From NCBI GenBank assembly GCA_900755685.1, contig CAAEHI010000048.1, forward strand, positions 1 through 64,000: a DNA stretch of 64,000 bases. The letters are read 5' to 3'. This DNA comes from an uncultured Collinsella sp. (GTDB lineage: Bacteria > Actinomycetota > Coriobacteriia > Coriobacteriales > Coriobacteriaceae). Both the position numbers and the translations under genes were made by a program. This document shows, piece after piece, positions 41,887-51,320 of this stretch (the first letter of the stretch is position 1; each line of letters starts with the position of its first letter). The notes under the pieces were generated by a model. That model ran no database searches. It was not told where the DNA came from and saw only the letters and a program-made list of their open reading frames with translations.

Positions 41887-44247
41887 CTAAGCCAACCCCA
41901 GCAATATGCCCGCCGAATGCACGACAAACGCCACGATCCAGGCGACTGCCACCTGAAACGCGAACACGGCAACGGCGTAGCGCGCGCCCAGCTCGCTCTT
42001 GACGGCGCCGATCGCAGCCACGCACGGCGGGTACAGCAACGTAAAGACCAGGAACACATAGGCAGTAAACGGCGAAAACATGGTCGACAGTGCCGCGGGC
42101 GAGGTCGCGCCCAAAAGTACCGTGAGGGTCGAGATGACGCTCTCCTTGGCGATAAGTCCGGTGACGAGCGCCGTGGATGCACGCCAGTCGCCAAACCCAA
42201 GCGGCGTCAGCACCGGCGCGATGATGCTGCCGAGGCCCGCAAGCAGACTCTGCGACTGATCGGCGACCACATTAAAGCGAATGTCGAACGTCTGAAGGAA
42301 CCAGATGACCACGGTAGCGGCAAAGATAATGGTAAAAGCCTTGGTAATAAAGTCCTTGGCCTTATCCCATGCCAGCATCACCGTCGTCTTGACGCTCGGC
42401 AGGCGGTAGTTGGGGAGCTCCATGATAAACGGCACTGGGTCGCCCTTAAATGCCGTGCGGTTGAGCACCAAAGCCGCGATACAGCCAACCGCAATGCCAA
42501 TCAGATAGAGCGAGACCATGGCGGGAACCGTTGCCTGTGGGAAAAACGCCCCGCACAGCAGACCGTAGACCGGCAACTTGGCCGAGCAGCTCATGAACGG
42601 CGTGAGCATGACCGTCATCTTGCGGTCGTGCTCGGATGGGAGTGTACGGGTCGACATGATAGCTGGCACGGTGCAGCCAAAACCGACGAGCATGGGCACA
42701 AAGCTGCGGCCCGACAGGCCAAAGCGACGCAACACCTTATCCATGACAAAGGCGACGCGCGCCATGTAGCCCGAGTCCTCCAGAATGGAGAGGAACAAGA
42801 AGAGCACGACAATAATCGGCAGGAAGGTCAGCACGCTGCCCACACCCGTAAGCACGCCGTCGACAGCCAGTGAACGCACCACGTCGTTGGTGCCGAACGC
42901 CTTGAGACCCGCATCGGCCGAGGCGATGATGGCAGCGATGCCGTCCTCCATGAGTCCCTGCAACGCCGCGCCGATCACGCCAAATGTCAGCCAAAAGACG
43001 AGGCCCATGATCACCAAGAACGCCGGAATGGCCGTGTAGCGACCCGTCAGGATGCGGTCAATCTTGACGGAGCGCACGTGCTCGCGGCTCTCGTGCGGCT
43101 TGACGACGCAGCGCCCGCACACGTCGCCGATAAAGCTAAAGCGCATATCGGCCAGCGCGGAAAGGCGGTCGGTGCCGGCCTCGCCCTCCATCTGGGTAAT
43201 GATGTGCTCGATGGCATCAAGCTCGTTACGGTCCAGGTGAAGCGTCTCGGTTACCAGCTCGTCGCCCTCAACTAGCTTGGTCGCCGCAAAACGCACGGGA
43301 ATGTGCGCCGTCGCGGCATGGTCCTCGATAAGGTTGGCAATGCCGTGGATGCAGCGATGCAGTGCACCGCCGTCTGGGCCATCGGGTGCGCAGAAGTCCA
43401 GGCGGCCGGGGCGCTCGCGGAAACGCGCCACATGCAGGGCATGGTCCACCAGCTCGCCGATGCCCTCGTTGCGCGCGGCGCTAATGGGAACGACTGGCAC
43501 GCCCAGCAGACTCTCGAGCAGGTTGACGTCAATGGCACCGCCGTTGGTCGTCACCTCGTCCATCATGTTGAGCGCGATAACCATGGGGCGATCGAGCTCC
43601 ATAAGCTGCAGCGTTAGGTACAGATTGCGCTCGATGTTGGTGGCGTCGATGATGTCGATGATGGCGTCGGGGTTTTCGTCAAGGATGAATTGACGGCTCA
43701 CGATCTCCTCGCCCGTGTACGGCGACAGCGAATAGATGCCAGGCAGGTCGGTAACGCTCGCCTCGGGGTGGTTACGAATAGTGCCATCCTTGCGGTCGAC
43801 CGTCACGCCGGGAAAGTTACCGACATGCTGATTGGAGCCTGTCAGCTGGTTAAACAGCGTGGTCTTACCGCAGTTTTGGTTGCCGGCGAGGGCAAAATGA
43901 AGCGGTGCGCCCTCGGGCACGGCCGTTTTTGCCGCACGGGGCGAATACGTCCCCTCGCCGAGTGCCGGGTGCTCCGTCGTGCCGATTGCGGCGTTAGCGC
44001 GCGGACCCGTATCTGTGTCGTGAACACCCACGAGCTCAATCCGTGCGGCATCGTCCTTGCGCAGCGTCAACTCGTAGCCACGCAGGCGAATCTCGAGCGG
44101 GTCGCCCATGGGGGCGTACTTCATCATGGTGACTTCGGTGCCCGGTGTTAGGCCCATGTCCAAAATATGTTGTCGGAGTGCCTGGTCGTCCGATGTCACC
44201 GATGCGACAACGGCGTCCTTTCCAATCTCGAGCGTATCGAGCTTCAC
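41887..44247 (-). CDS. feoB: Ferrous iron transporter, FeoA-FeoB fusion
   Basis: An inner-membrane Fe2+ uptake protein of 786 residues. Residues 1-75 are a FeoA-type SH3-like domain. From about 118 comes the G-protein domain: GNQNCGKT (G1, 122-129), DLPGIYSL (G3), NMMDE (G4) and SAARNEG (G5). The C-terminal half has about eight to ten membrane helices with Gate motifs such as VGFGCTVPAIMSTRT and FMSCSAKLPVYG. FeoA and FeoB are more often separate. Two palindromes upstream suggest metal-dependent repression. Confidence 0.95.
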   Translation of the reverse strand: MKLDTLEIGKDAVVASVTSDDQALRQHILDMGLTPGTEVTMMKYAPMGDPLEIRLRGYELTLRKDDAARIELVGVHDTDTGPRANAAIGTTEHPALGEGTYSPRAAKTAVPEGAPLHFALAGNQNCGKTTLFNQLTGSNQHVGNFPGVTVDRKDGTIRNHPEASVTDLPGIYSLSPYTGEEIVSRQFILDENPDAIIDIIDATNIERNLYLTLQLMELDRPMVIALNMMDEVTTNGGAIDVNLLESLLGVPVVPISAARNEGIGELVDHALHVARFRERPGRLDFCAPDGPDGGALHRCIHGIANLIEDHAATAHIPVRFAATKLVEGDELVTETLHLDRNELDAIEHIITQMEGEAGTDRLSALADMRFSFIGDVCGRCVVKPHESREHVRSVKIDRILTGRYTAIPAFLVIMGLVFWLTFGVIGAALQGLMEDGIAAIIASADAGLKAFGTNDVVRSLAVDGVLTGVGSVLTFLPIIVVLFLFLSILEDSGYMARVAFVMDKVLRRFGLSGRSFVPMLVGFGCTVPAIMSTRTLPSEHDRKMTVMLTPFMSCSAKLPVYGLLCGAFFPQATVPAMVSLYLIGIAVGCIAALVLNRTAFKGDPVPFIMELPNYRLPSVKTTVMLAWDKAKDFITKAFTIIFAATVVIWFLQTFDIRFNVVADQSQSLLAGLGSIIAPVLTPLGFGDWRASTALVTGLIAKESVISTLTVLLGATSPAALSTMFSPFTAYVFLVFTLLYPPCVAAIGAVKSELGARYAVAVFAFQVAVAWIVAFVVHSAGILLGLA

Positions 44248-44288
44248 GTCCGTGTTCCTCCCCCGGCGCCCACAGGGCGTTGCATTTT

Positions 44289-44321
44289 GTTTACCATGGC
44301 TAACCGTTTGCCATGGCTAAC
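44289..44321. promoter_or_regulatory. Tandem operator-like palindromes upstream of feoAB
   Basis: Two near-identical 16-mers, GTTTACCATGGCTAAC (44289-44304) and GTTTGCCATGGCTAAC (44306-44321), 17 bp apart, each an imperfect palindrome centred on CCATGG. A weaker half-site AACCATG follows at 44329-44335. The position (42-74 nt before the feoAB start) and form fit a metalloregulator of the DtxR/MntR type, though the sequence is not the IdeR consensus. Confidence 0.6.
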
Positions 44322-44405
44322 CAATTTTAACCATGCATGATAGCGCGAACATGCAACGATGTTCAATCAGCAAATTGGCGCAATGGGGACAGGCAGGAGA
44401 GTTCA

Positions 44406-44613
44406 GGGCCATAGTTTCCCGATGAGGCCTCTCGGGGAAACTACATCCCAGAATTCCGGCTCGAAACGGGATATGGTTTCCCAAACAGGCCTCTTACGGA
44501 AAATGCATCCCGGAATCCCCGCTCGAAACGGGACGCGCTTTCCCAGTCGAGGCCCTATGGGAAACTGCGTCCCACCTTGAAAGGCAAAACTGGGGCGCAG
44601 TTTCCGGGCGGGG
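44406..44613. repeat. Tandem 62 bp hairpin repeat, about 3.4 units
   Basis: Units at 44406-44467, 44468-44529 and 44530-44590, with a partial fourth unit to about 44613. Each begins GGG, holds a hairpin of TTTCCC and GGGAAA type with a GAGGCCTC-like loop, and the first two end in GCTCGAAAC. The third unit forms a longer stem (GGGACGC with GCGTCCC). No reading frame is preserved. The 44248-44719 gap holds this array, the feoAB operators and a terminator repeat. Confidence 0.75.
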
Positions 44614-44625
44614 CATCAAAAACGA

Positions 44626-44692
44626 AGTTGCGGTGGAATAGTTCCTGGATGGGCTGGTTGATGCCCCAGATCGGAACTATTTCACCGCAAGT
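44626..44692. terminator. Terminator-like inverted repeat, family A copy 2
   Basis: The same 19 bp left arm as at 40487 (AGTTGCGGTGGAATAGTTC, 44626-44644) faces an almost exact complement at 44674-44692. The loop differs from copy 1. On the minus strand a TTCGTTTTT tail follows. It lies 28 nt after the esterase stop. Confidence 0.7.
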
Positions 44693-44719
44693 TATTGAAG
44701 GGCTGGGATGCCCGTCCTC

Positions 44720-45619
44720 TTACAGATGGCGCTCCAGGAAGCGGAAGGCTAGGCGAATCCAAGGGCGGACCGCCACCTGCTTGTCCTCGTTGTCGACCGC
44801 GGTGTTGGCGTTGCCGAGCGAAAGGCCGTGGCCGCCCTGGTCGAAGACGTGCATCTCGCATGCAACGCCCTCCTCGGCCATGCGCTGCGCAAACGGGTAG
44901 ACCTGCGCGATCGGCGCCGTCTTGTCGTCGGACACGCCCCACACAAAGGTCGGCGGCATCTGACGCGAAACATGCGTGGTGGGGCAGATATCGGCCAAAT
45001 GCTCGTCAGTTGCCTCGCCACCCGTCACCATCGACAGGTAGTCGTTGAGCAAATCGCGCCCCGTCTTGCCGCCCGTCTTGGGCACGCGCAAGTCAATGCG
45101 CGGATCGCGCGTCTGCATGTCGCGCACATAGGCAAAGTCGAGCAGCGGATAGCCCAGCACCACGGCATCGGGACGAATGTCGTCCGGACGTGCCCCGGCA
45201 AGTGCCGCGAAGGGGCCGGTCTTCCACTGCGTTGCCAGCGAGGCACAGATCATGCCGCCCGCCGAGAATCCCACGACGCACACGCGCTTAGGATCGACAT
45301 GCCACTCGTCGGCGTTGGCGCGCACCGTGGCGACCATCTTGGCAAGATCTGCCTGGGGGTGCGGAAAGCTCACGTCACCCGTAGAGCTCGTGACATAGTT
45401 GAGCACAAAGGCCTGGTAACCGTGATCCAAAAATGCAAACGCCACCGGGTCCTGCTCGTGCGGAGCGATATGTGTAAACCCGCCTCCGCCACAGATAATC
45501 ACCGCGGGGCGGCGGCCATTCGGTTTATCGGGCAACGGCTCGGCACCCAAATACGTAAACGTCGCCGGATAATCCTCGGTCGGCTCCTCGCCCCACAGCG
45601 CATGGTTCTCGACAATCAT
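44720..45619 (-). CDS. Alpha/beta hydrolase, acetyl-esterase-like
   Basis: A cytoplasmic esterase/lipase of 299 residues. VIICGGGGFTHIAP is the oxyanion-hole segment, GFSAGGM carries the nucleophile serine, and the aspartate (WGVSDDKTAP) and histidine (DQGGHGLSL) complete the triad. It resembles BD-FAE/xylan acetyl-esterase-type enzymes. The ATG at 45619 has GGGAG 5 nt upstream; longer frames to 45826 run into the crr promoter region. Substrate unknown. Confidence 0.88.
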   Translation of the reverse strand: MIVENHALWGEEPTEDYPATFTYLGAEPLPDKPNGRRPAVIICGGGGFTHIAPHEQDPVAFAFLDHGYQAFVLNYVTSSTGDVSFPHPQADLAKMVATVRANADEWHVDPKRVCVVGFSAGGMICASLATQWKTGPFAALAGARPDDIRPDAVVLGYPLLDFAYVRDMQTRDPRIDLRVPKTGGKTGRDLLNDYLSMVTGGEATDEHLADICPTTHVSRQMPPTFVWGVSDDKTAPIAQVYPFAQRMAEEGVACEMHVFDQGGHGLSLGNANTAVDNEDKQVAVRPWIRLAFRFLERHL

Positions 45620-45745
45620 ATGTGCTCCCTTCGCGCAAATTATGCGCCCTTGCTTTTCGCCTTCAAGCGTACCCCACTTGAACCCGTGGCGCAGAAACAC
45701 TCCGGCAATAAGTTTCCCTTCAACTGATATATCACATAATCCCAG

Positions 45746-45774
45746 TTCAGAGGTATCGTTGAGCAGCGTAGAAT
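45746..45774 (+). promoter_or_regulatory. Candidate promoter of the PTS EIIA gene
   Basis: -35 TTCAGA (45746-45751), 17 nt, -10 TAGAAT (45769-45774), about 90 nt before the ATG. Confidence 0.45.
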
Positions 45775-45804
45775 AGGGGCGTTGACCAAGCCGCGAAACA
45801 CATG

Positions 45805-45816
45805 TGAAACGTTTCC
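45805..45816. promoter_or_regulatory. cre-like operator upstream of the PTS EIIA gene
   Basis: TGAAACGTTTCC, a palindrome around ACGT that fits the CcpA/LacI-family pattern TGWAARCGYTWNC. It lies about 30 nt downstream of the candidate -10, a roadblock or repressor position. Confidence 0.5.
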
Positions 45817-45862
45817 GGCAAACCAAACGCGCGATATGCGCCTATTTAAGTTGGAGGCAACT

Positions 45863-46426
45863 ATGGGTCTGCTCGATTCGCTTAAGTCCACCTTCACCTC
45901 GACCGGCGAGGCGTCCGTTCCGCCCTCAGCAAGCTTCGCTACCCGCGAAGGCGTCATCTATGCCCCCGTCAACGGCGTGCTCGTCAACCTGAACGAGGTT
46001 CCCGACGAGACGATCGCCTCGGGCATGCTTGGCCAGGGCTATGGCATCGAGCCCATTACCGGCACCATCTATGCGCCCGCCAACGGCCGCATCGGTGCCA
46101 CCACTGTCACCAACCACTCCATCGGCATGATCACCGAGGACGGCCTGCGCGTGTTCATCCATGTTGGCCTGGGCACCGTGGAAATGAACGGCAAGGGTTT
46201 TGCCCGCTTTGTCGAGATGGGTGATGTGGTCAAGGCAGGCCAGCCGCTCATCAGCTTCGATCGCGAGGCCATTAAGGCCGCTGGTCACGAGGACATCGTG
46301 ACCGTCATCGTCTCCGAGCTCGATCGTCTTAAGAGCATCGACCATGTCGGCGAGTCTGGAACGCTTATCGGCGGCAACCCGCTCGTCAAGCTTGGCGACC
46401 CGCTGCTGGTAGCCAAGACCAAGTAG
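45863..46426 (+). CDS. crr: PTS glucose-type EIIA component
   Basis: EIIA(Glc)-like phosphocarrier of 187 residues that passes phosphate from HPr to an EIIB. The phosphorylated histidine is in [18 protein letters not shown], the family signature (HVGLDTVxLxG). The fold-typical [20 protein letters not shown] precedes it. ATG at 45863 has GGAGGCAAC. It is a free-standing EIIA and could serve unlinked EIIC/EIIBC proteins such as the one at 8386. A terminator follows. Confidence 0.93.
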   Translation: MGLLDSLKSTFTSTGEASVPPSASFATREGVIYAPVNGVLVNLNEVPDETIASGMLGQGYGIEPITGTIYAPANGRIGATTVTNHSIGMITEDGLRVFIHVGLGTVEMNGKGFARFVEMGDVVKAGQPLISFDREAIKAAGHEDIVTVIVSELDRLKSIDHVGESGTLIGGNPLVKLGDPLLVAKTK

Positions 46427-46462
46427 CCAGGCCCCGCGCCACACAGCCAAAAGGCACCTCGT

Positions 46463-46498
46463 CAAGTGCCCGCGACCATTTGGCCGCGGGCACTTTTC
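46463..46498 (+). terminator. Terminator after crr
   Basis: AGTGCCCGCG and CGCGGGCACT form a 10 bp stem followed by TTTCG on the plus strand. Confidence 0.8.
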
Positions 46499-46607
46499 GT
46501 TTGAAAAACCATCTCGCCAATGCCTTATCTGTATAGCCCAAATGAGCCGAGCTGCTAGAATATCGAACTGTATGGATAACTATCATTCAACCGTTATGGG
46601 AGGATAC

Positions 46608-48011
46608 GTGAACCGCACCAAAATCGCGCAGCTCTATGCCGATGCCGAGTCGCTCGGCGGCCAGACTGTCACCGTCGCCGGCTGGGTTAAGTCCGTCCGC
46701 GACATGAAGAACTTTGGCTTTGTTACGCTCAACGACGGCAGCTGCTTCCGCGACCTGCAGGTCGTCATGAACCGCGAGGCACTCGACAACTACGACGAGA
46801 TCGCCCATCAAAACGTCTCGGCCGCACTCATTTGCACCGGCACCGTCAAGCTGACCCCCGATGCGCCCCAGCCTTTCGAGCTTTCTGCCACCTCCATCGA
46901 GGTCGAGGGCACGAGCGCCCCGGATTACCCGCTGCAGAAGAAGCGCGCAACCGTCGAGTTCCTGCGCACCCAGCAGCACCTGCGTCCGCGCACCAACCTG
47001 TTCCGCGCCGTGTTCCGCATCCGCTCTGTCGCGGCTGCCGCCATCCACCGCTTCTTCCAGGAGCAGGGCTTTGTCTACGTCAACACCCCCATCATCACCA
47101 CGAGTGACTGCGAGGGCGCCGGCGAGATGTTCCGCGTGACCACGCTCGACCCCAAAAATCCGCCCCTCACCGAGTCCGGCGAGGTCGACTGGAGCCAGGA
47201 CTTCTTTGGCAAGCATGCAAGCCTCACCGTGTCCGGCCAGCTCAATGCCGAGAACTTTGCCATGGCCTTTGGCGACGTGTACACCTTTGGCCCCACCTTC
47301 CGTGCCGAGAACTCCAACACCACGCGCCACGCCGCCGAGTTTTGGATGATCGAGCCCGAGATGGCCTTCGCCGACCTCAACGACTACATGGACAACGCCG
47401 AGGCCATGCTCAAGTACGTCCTTAAGGACGTTATGGCCACCTGCCCCGACGAGCTCAATATGCTCAACAAGTTTGTGGACAAGGGTCTGCTCGAGCGCCT
47501 GGACCATGTCGCCAACTCCGACTTCGCCCGCGTCACCTATACCGAGGCCGTCGAAATCCTGGAGCAAGCCGTCGCCGCCGGTCACAAGTTTGACTATCCC
47601 GTGAGCTGGGGCATCGACCTGCAAACCGAGCACGAGCGTTTCCTGACCGAGGAACACTTTAAGCGACCGACTTTTGTGACCGACTACCCGGCCGAGATCA
47701 AGGCCTTCTACATGCGCATGAACAACGACGGCAAGACCGTCGCCGCCGCCGACTGCCTGGTGCCGGGCATCGGCGAGATCATCGGTGGCTCCCAGCGCGA
47801 GGAGCGCCTGGATCTGCTCGAGGCCCGCATCAAGGACCTGGGTATGAATCCCGAGCAGTACAAGTACTACCTTGACCTGCGCCGCTACGGTTCCTGCAAG
47901 CACGCCGGCTACGGTCTGGGCTTCGAGCGCTTGGTCATGTATCTGACCGGCGTGGGCAACATCCGCGACGTCCTGCCGCACCCGCGCACCGTGGGCAACG
48001 CCGACTTCTAA
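46608..48011 (+). CDS. asnS: Asparaginyl-tRNA synthetase
   Basis: A class IIb aminoacyl-tRNA synthetase of 467 residues that charges tRNA-Asn. The N-terminal OB fold ([20 protein letters not shown], residues 19-38 or so) is followed by the class II core: motif 2 [20 protein letters not shown] and motif 3 [16 protein letters not shown] at 46608 is the start, with GGGAGG 5 nt upstream; a longer frame begins at 46542 but lacks family similarity. Motif 2 with Asn-specific TRHAAEF points to AsnRS over AspRS. Confidence 0.96.
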   Translation: MNRTKIAQLYADAESLGGQTVTVAGWVKSVRDMKNFGFVTLNDGSCFRDLQVVMNREALDNYDEIAHQNVSAALICTGTVKLTPDAPQPFELSATSIEVEGTSAPDYPLQKKRATVEFLRTQQHLRPRTNLFRAVFRIRSVAAAAIHRFFQEQGFVYVNTPIITTSDCEGAGEMFRVTTLDPKNPPLTESGEVDWSQDFFGKHASLTVSGQLNAENFAMAFGDVYTFGPTFRAENSNTTRHAAEFWMIEPEMAFADLNDYMDNAEAMLKYVLKDVMATCPDELNMLNKFVDKGLLERLDHVANSDFARVTYTEAVEILEQAVAAGHKFDYPVSWGIDLQTEHERFLTEEHFKRPTFVTDYPAEIKAFYMRMNNDGKTVAAADCLVPGIGEIIGGSQREERLDLLEARIKDLGMNPEQYKYYLDLRRYGSCKHAGYGLGFERLVMYLTGVGNIRDVLPHPRTVGNADF

Positions 48012-48058
48012 TCGCCGAACGCTAGCTCGCGTCGCCACACGCCAACGCTCATCGCACA

Positions 48059-48093
48059 AGCGTCTCTCGACATCGGTCGAGAGACGCTTTTTT
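48059..48093 (+). terminator. Terminator after asnS
   Basis: AGCGTCTCTCGA and TCGAGAGACGCT form a perfect 12 bp stem followed by TTTTTT. Confidence 0.92.
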
Positions 48094-48269
48094 CAACAGC
48101 ATCCGTCAAGCTTTTGGCAAGTTTTTGGTCAGTTGAGCAGGGCTGTTGAAAACTCGACCCGCCGTTTGCCGACGACTACCGACCGCCCAGAGCGCCCTGC
48201 GCCCCTGGGAAAGCCCCACGTCCTAGGCTCCATACCGTCGCCACCCAAAACGGAAAGGACGTGGGCACG

Positions 48270-49052
48270 ATGACCGAAGCCGCTGTTGAAACCTACGACA
48301 CCACGACGAGGGGCGCCGCCTCGATGGCAGCCTATCGCGCCGTTCGCATCCTGCAACTATTAAGCGAAAACACTGGCGAGGACAAGGCCATGCTTTCCGA
48401 TGAGTTGATCCGACGTCTCGCCCATCCCGACAACCCCGCCCGCATGCCCATCTCGGCGGCGCGGCGCAGCATCTACACCGCCATCTCGGCACTTCGCCAT
48501 GCCGGATACGAAATTGAGTACAAACGCGGCGTGGGGTATCGGCTCTTGACCCGTCCGCTCACCGACGAGGAAATCATCCGGCTCCACGGCATGGTCATGC
48601 GCAACCGCTCTACGCCCATTGCCATTCGGAAAAGCATGGCTCAGCACTTGGTCGCCATGGCGAGTGCCGACGTTCGCGGCTACCTCGATGCACCCGAGCC
48701 TGCTCCAAGCGCCGGTGTCAAATCCACCAAGGCCACGCGCATGCCCGTCAAGCGCATCGACACCTGCGAGCTCATCGAGCAAGCCATCGACCACGGAACC
48801 ACGGTGAGTTTTGATATTTCGAGCGTCACGACACGTGGCGAAACCGAAGTAGCACGGATGACACTCCGCCCCTTTGCCATCAAGCAACGAGACGGCATCT
48901 CGTATTTGCTGGGAACGGTCTATGACGCCCGAGGCGCCGATGACACGCTGCGTACCGTAGAGATCGGGCGCATGAGAAACGTCACCACGCGTCTCCTCGA
49001 CGGCAAGAAGCTCTTCGCCGCCCTGGAGGAGGACGACGCCTCCGCCGCATAA
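48270..49052 (+). CDS. Helix-turn-helix transcriptional regulator, WYL-like
   Basis: A predicted cytoplasmic DNA-binding regulator of about 260 residues. Residues 20-95 look like a winged helix (AAYRAVRILQLLSENTGEDK, SAARRSIYTAISALRHAGYE). The C-terminal half (LIEQAIDHGTTVSFDISSVT, LRPFAIKQRDGISYLLGTVY) follows the pattern of WYL sensor domains, with a diverged YLL core. ATG at 48270 has AAAGGA about 10 nt upstream; GTG at 48261 is possible. It may regulate the adjacent importer, which is only inference. Confidence 0.75.
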   Translation: MTEAAVETYDTTTRGAASMAAYRAVRILQLLSENTGEDKAMLSDELIRRLAHPDNPARMPISAARRSIYTAISALRHAGYEIEYKRGVGYRLLTRPLTDEEIIRLHGMVMRNRSTPIAIRKSMAQHLVAMASADVRGYLDAPEPAPSAGVKSTKATRMPVKRIDTCELIEQAIDHGTTVSFDISSVTTRGETEVARMTLRPFAIKQRDGISYLLGTVYDARGADDTLRTVEIGRMRNVTTRLLDGKKLFAALEEDDASAA

Positions 49053-49121
49053 GAACCTCCGCCGTCCATTCGACTACCCGTACCGCCCATCCGGTTCTGT
49101 ATTAAAAAACCCGCCAGGTTA

Positions 49122-49149
49122 TTGTAAAAATGGACATCCGCGCTACTAT
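49122..49149 (+). promoter_or_regulatory. Candidate promoter of the ABC importer operon
   Basis: -35 TTGTAA (49122-49127), 16 nt, -10 TACTAT (49144-49149), about 64 nt before the ATG of the binding-protein gene. Confidence 0.5.
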
Positions 49150-49212
49150 AGTTCCACTTGCACTTTGTTTGAGTGCAGTGTTTCCAGCCATTTCTATACT
49201 GGGGGTAACGAT

Positions 49213-50193
49213 ATGAAGGACATCACCATCAGCCGCAGGAGCCTTCTGGTCTCTGCCGGCCTGCTCGCGCTCGCTCCGCTCGCCGGATGCGGCGGCAACT
49301 CTGGTTCCGGCTCTGCTGCCGCCGGTTCCGACTACACCGTCGGCATTCTGCAGCTCACCGAGCACTCCGCACTCGACGCCGCCAACGACGGCTTCGTCAA
49401 GGCCATCAAGAAGAGCGGCCTTAAGGTCAAAATCGACCAGAAGAACGCCCAGAATGACCAGTCCACGTGTAAGTCCATCGCCGACAAGTTCGTGGGCGAT
49501 GGCGTCGACCTGATCTATGCCATCGCTACGCCCGCCGCGCAGGCCGCCGCTGGCGCCACCGCCGATATCCCCATCGTGGGCTGCGCCATCACCGACTACG
49601 CCGCCTCGGGCCTGGTCCAGGACAACGATAAGCCCGGCACCAACGTCACCGGCGCCTCCGACCTCACCCCGGTCGCCGAGCAGCTCGAGATGATGCAGAA
49701 GGTCCTGCCCGACGTTAAGAAGGTCGGCTTGCTCTACTGCACCGCCGAGTCCAACTCCGACGTCCAGATCAAGGCCGCCAAGAAGGAGCTCGACAAACTG
49801 GGCCTGGACTACACCGATTACACCGTCTCGAGCTCCAACGAGATCCAGTCCGTCGTCGAATCTGCCGTGGGCAAGGTCGACGCGCTGTACTCCCCCACCG
49901 ATAACACCATCGCCGCGGGCGCCTCGCAGGTGGGCCAGATCTGCAAGGAGAACAAGCTTCCCTACGTGACCGGCGAGGAGGGTATGTGCATGGCTGGCGG
50001 CCTGTTCACCCTCTCCATCAACTACGAGGATCTGGGCTACGCCGCGGGCGAGATGGCCGTCAAGATTTTGAAGGGCGAGGCCAAGCCCGAGGATATGCCG
50101 ATCAAGCATCTCTCGAGCAAGGACCTGGTCGTCGTCAAGAACGACGAAATGGCCGAGGCCCTGGGCATCGACCTTTCCGCCCTGGACGCGTAA
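49213..50193 (+). CDS. ABC transporter substrate-binding lipoprotein (TrpX-like)
   Basis: A secreted lipoprotein of 326 residues. The lipobox LAPLAGC ends at Cys26 after a short signal with a twin-arginine-like RR. The mature part is a two-lobed binding protein of the PF04392 type (TrpX/YtrF-like), with YTVGILQLTEHSALDAANDG and AALYSPTDNTIAAGAS-like (here DALYSPTDNTIAAGAS) sequences. Members bind aromatic amino acids or other small ligands, so the substrate is uncertain. It is the first of three importer genes; a terminator-like hairpin separates it from the permease. Confidence 0.88.
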   Translation: MKDITISRRSLLVSAGLLALAPLAGCGGNSGSGSAAAGSDYTVGILQLTEHSALDAANDGFVKAIKKSGLKVKIDQKNAQNDQSTCKSIADKFVGDGVDLIYAIATPAAQAAAGATADIPIVGCAITDYAASGLVQDNDKPGTNVTGASDLTPVAEQLEMMQKVLPDVKKVGLLYCTAESNSDVQIKAAKKELDKLGLDYTDYTVSSSNEIQSVVESAVGKVDALYSPTDNTIAAGASQVGQICKENKLPYVTGEEGMCMAGGLFTLSINYEDLGYAAGEMAVKILKGEAKPEDMPIKHLSSKDLVVVKNDEMAEALGIDLSALDA

Positions 50194-50260
50194 TGCCATA
50201 CGCGGCATGCGTCTAGAGCCCGTGCTCGCGCTTTAGCCGCGTTATTCAATATCTGAGCCA

Positions 50261-50301
50261 CAGGGGCGGGCGCTGTAGACCGGCGTCCGCCCTGCTTGTT
50301 T
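50261..50301 (+). terminator. Intergenic hairpin between binding protein and permease genes
   Basis: CAGGGGCGGGCGC and GCGTCCGCCCTG pair (one mismatch), followed by CTTGTTT. It may be a partial terminator that lowers expression of the permease and ATPase relative to the abundant binding protein. Confidence 0.6.
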
Positions 50302-50396
50302 CAGGTAAAACAAAACGTCTGTCCGTAACTCTTCTATGCATTGTTACCGCTATTATGGAAAATCACGTGTCCACCCTATCCTAGGAGGTATGAAGC

Positions 50397-51320
50397 ATGC
50401 TCATTGCATTGCAGGGCGCCGTTTCGCAGGGCGTCCTCTGGGGCATTATGGTGCTTGGCGTGTTTATCACGTTCCGCCTGCTCGACATTCCCGATATGAC
50501 CTGCGACGGCAGCTTTGCCCTCGGCGGCTGCGTCTGCGCTGTGCTCATCGTCAATAACAACGTCGACCCGCTGTTCGCCGTGCTGGCCGGTATGTGCGCC
50601 GGCGCCATCGCGGGCGCCGTCACGGGCATTTTGACCACCGTCTTTGAGATTCCTGCGATCCTCGCCGGAATCCTCACCCAGATCAGCCTGTGGTCCATCA
50701 ACCTGCGCATCATGGGCAAGTCCAATACGCCCATTCTTGCCAAAGGCACCGTGTTCTCGGCCGTCAGCAATATGACCGGTCTGCCGCAGTCCACCGTTGC
50801 CATCATCTTGGGCATCCTGCTCGCCGTGGCTATCGTTGCCATCCTGTATTGGTTCTTTGGCACCGAGATCGGCTCGGCGCTGCGAGCCACCGGCAACAAC
50901 GAGTACATGATCCGCGCTCTGGGCGTCAACACCAACTCCACCAAGATGATTGCCCTCGTGCTCTCCAACGCCCTCATCGGCCTTTCGGGCGCGCTCATCT
51001 GCCAGAGCCAAAAGTATGCCGACATTGGTATGGGCACCGGTGCCATCGTTATCGGTCTTGCCGCCATTGTTATCGGCGAGGTGCTCGGCCGTCTGCTGCC
51101 CGGCGGCCTCACGCAGTTTAGCGTCCGTCTTGCCTCCGCCGTCTTTGGCTCCGTGGTGTACTTCCTTATCCGCGCCATCGTGCTGCAGTTGGGCATGGAC
51201 GCCAACGACATGAAGCTGCTCTCCGCCGTGATTGTCGCTGTGGCCCTGTGCGTGCCCGTGGTTTGGGAGCGCTATAAGCTCCGCAGCTCCTACACGAAGG
51301 GGGATGAGGCAGATGCTTAA
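50397..51320 (+). CDS. ABC transporter permease (TrpY-like)
   Basis: Integral membrane permease of 307 residues with about eight to nine hydrophobic segments. DIPDMTCDGSFALGGCVCAV near residue 30 is typical of the branched-chain-type (BPD_transp_2) permeases that pair with PF04392 binding proteins. The ATG at 50397 has AGGAGG 8 nt upstream. The end overlaps the ATPase gene start by 8 nt. Confidence 0.9.
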   Translation: MLIALQGAVSQGVLWGIMVLGVFITFRLLDIPDMTCDGSFALGGCVCAVLIVNNNVDPLFAVLAGMCAGAIAGAVTGILTTVFEIPAILAGILTQISLWSINLRIMGKSNTPILAKGTVFSAVSNMTGLPQSTVAIILGILLAVAIVAILYWFFGTEIGSALRATGNNEYMIRALGVNTNSTKMIALVLSNALIGLSGALICQSQKYADIGMGTGAIVIGLAAIVIGEVLGRLLPGGLTQFSVRLASAVFGSVVYFLIRAIVLQLGMDANDMKLLSAVIVAVALCVPVVWERYKLRSSYTKGDEADA

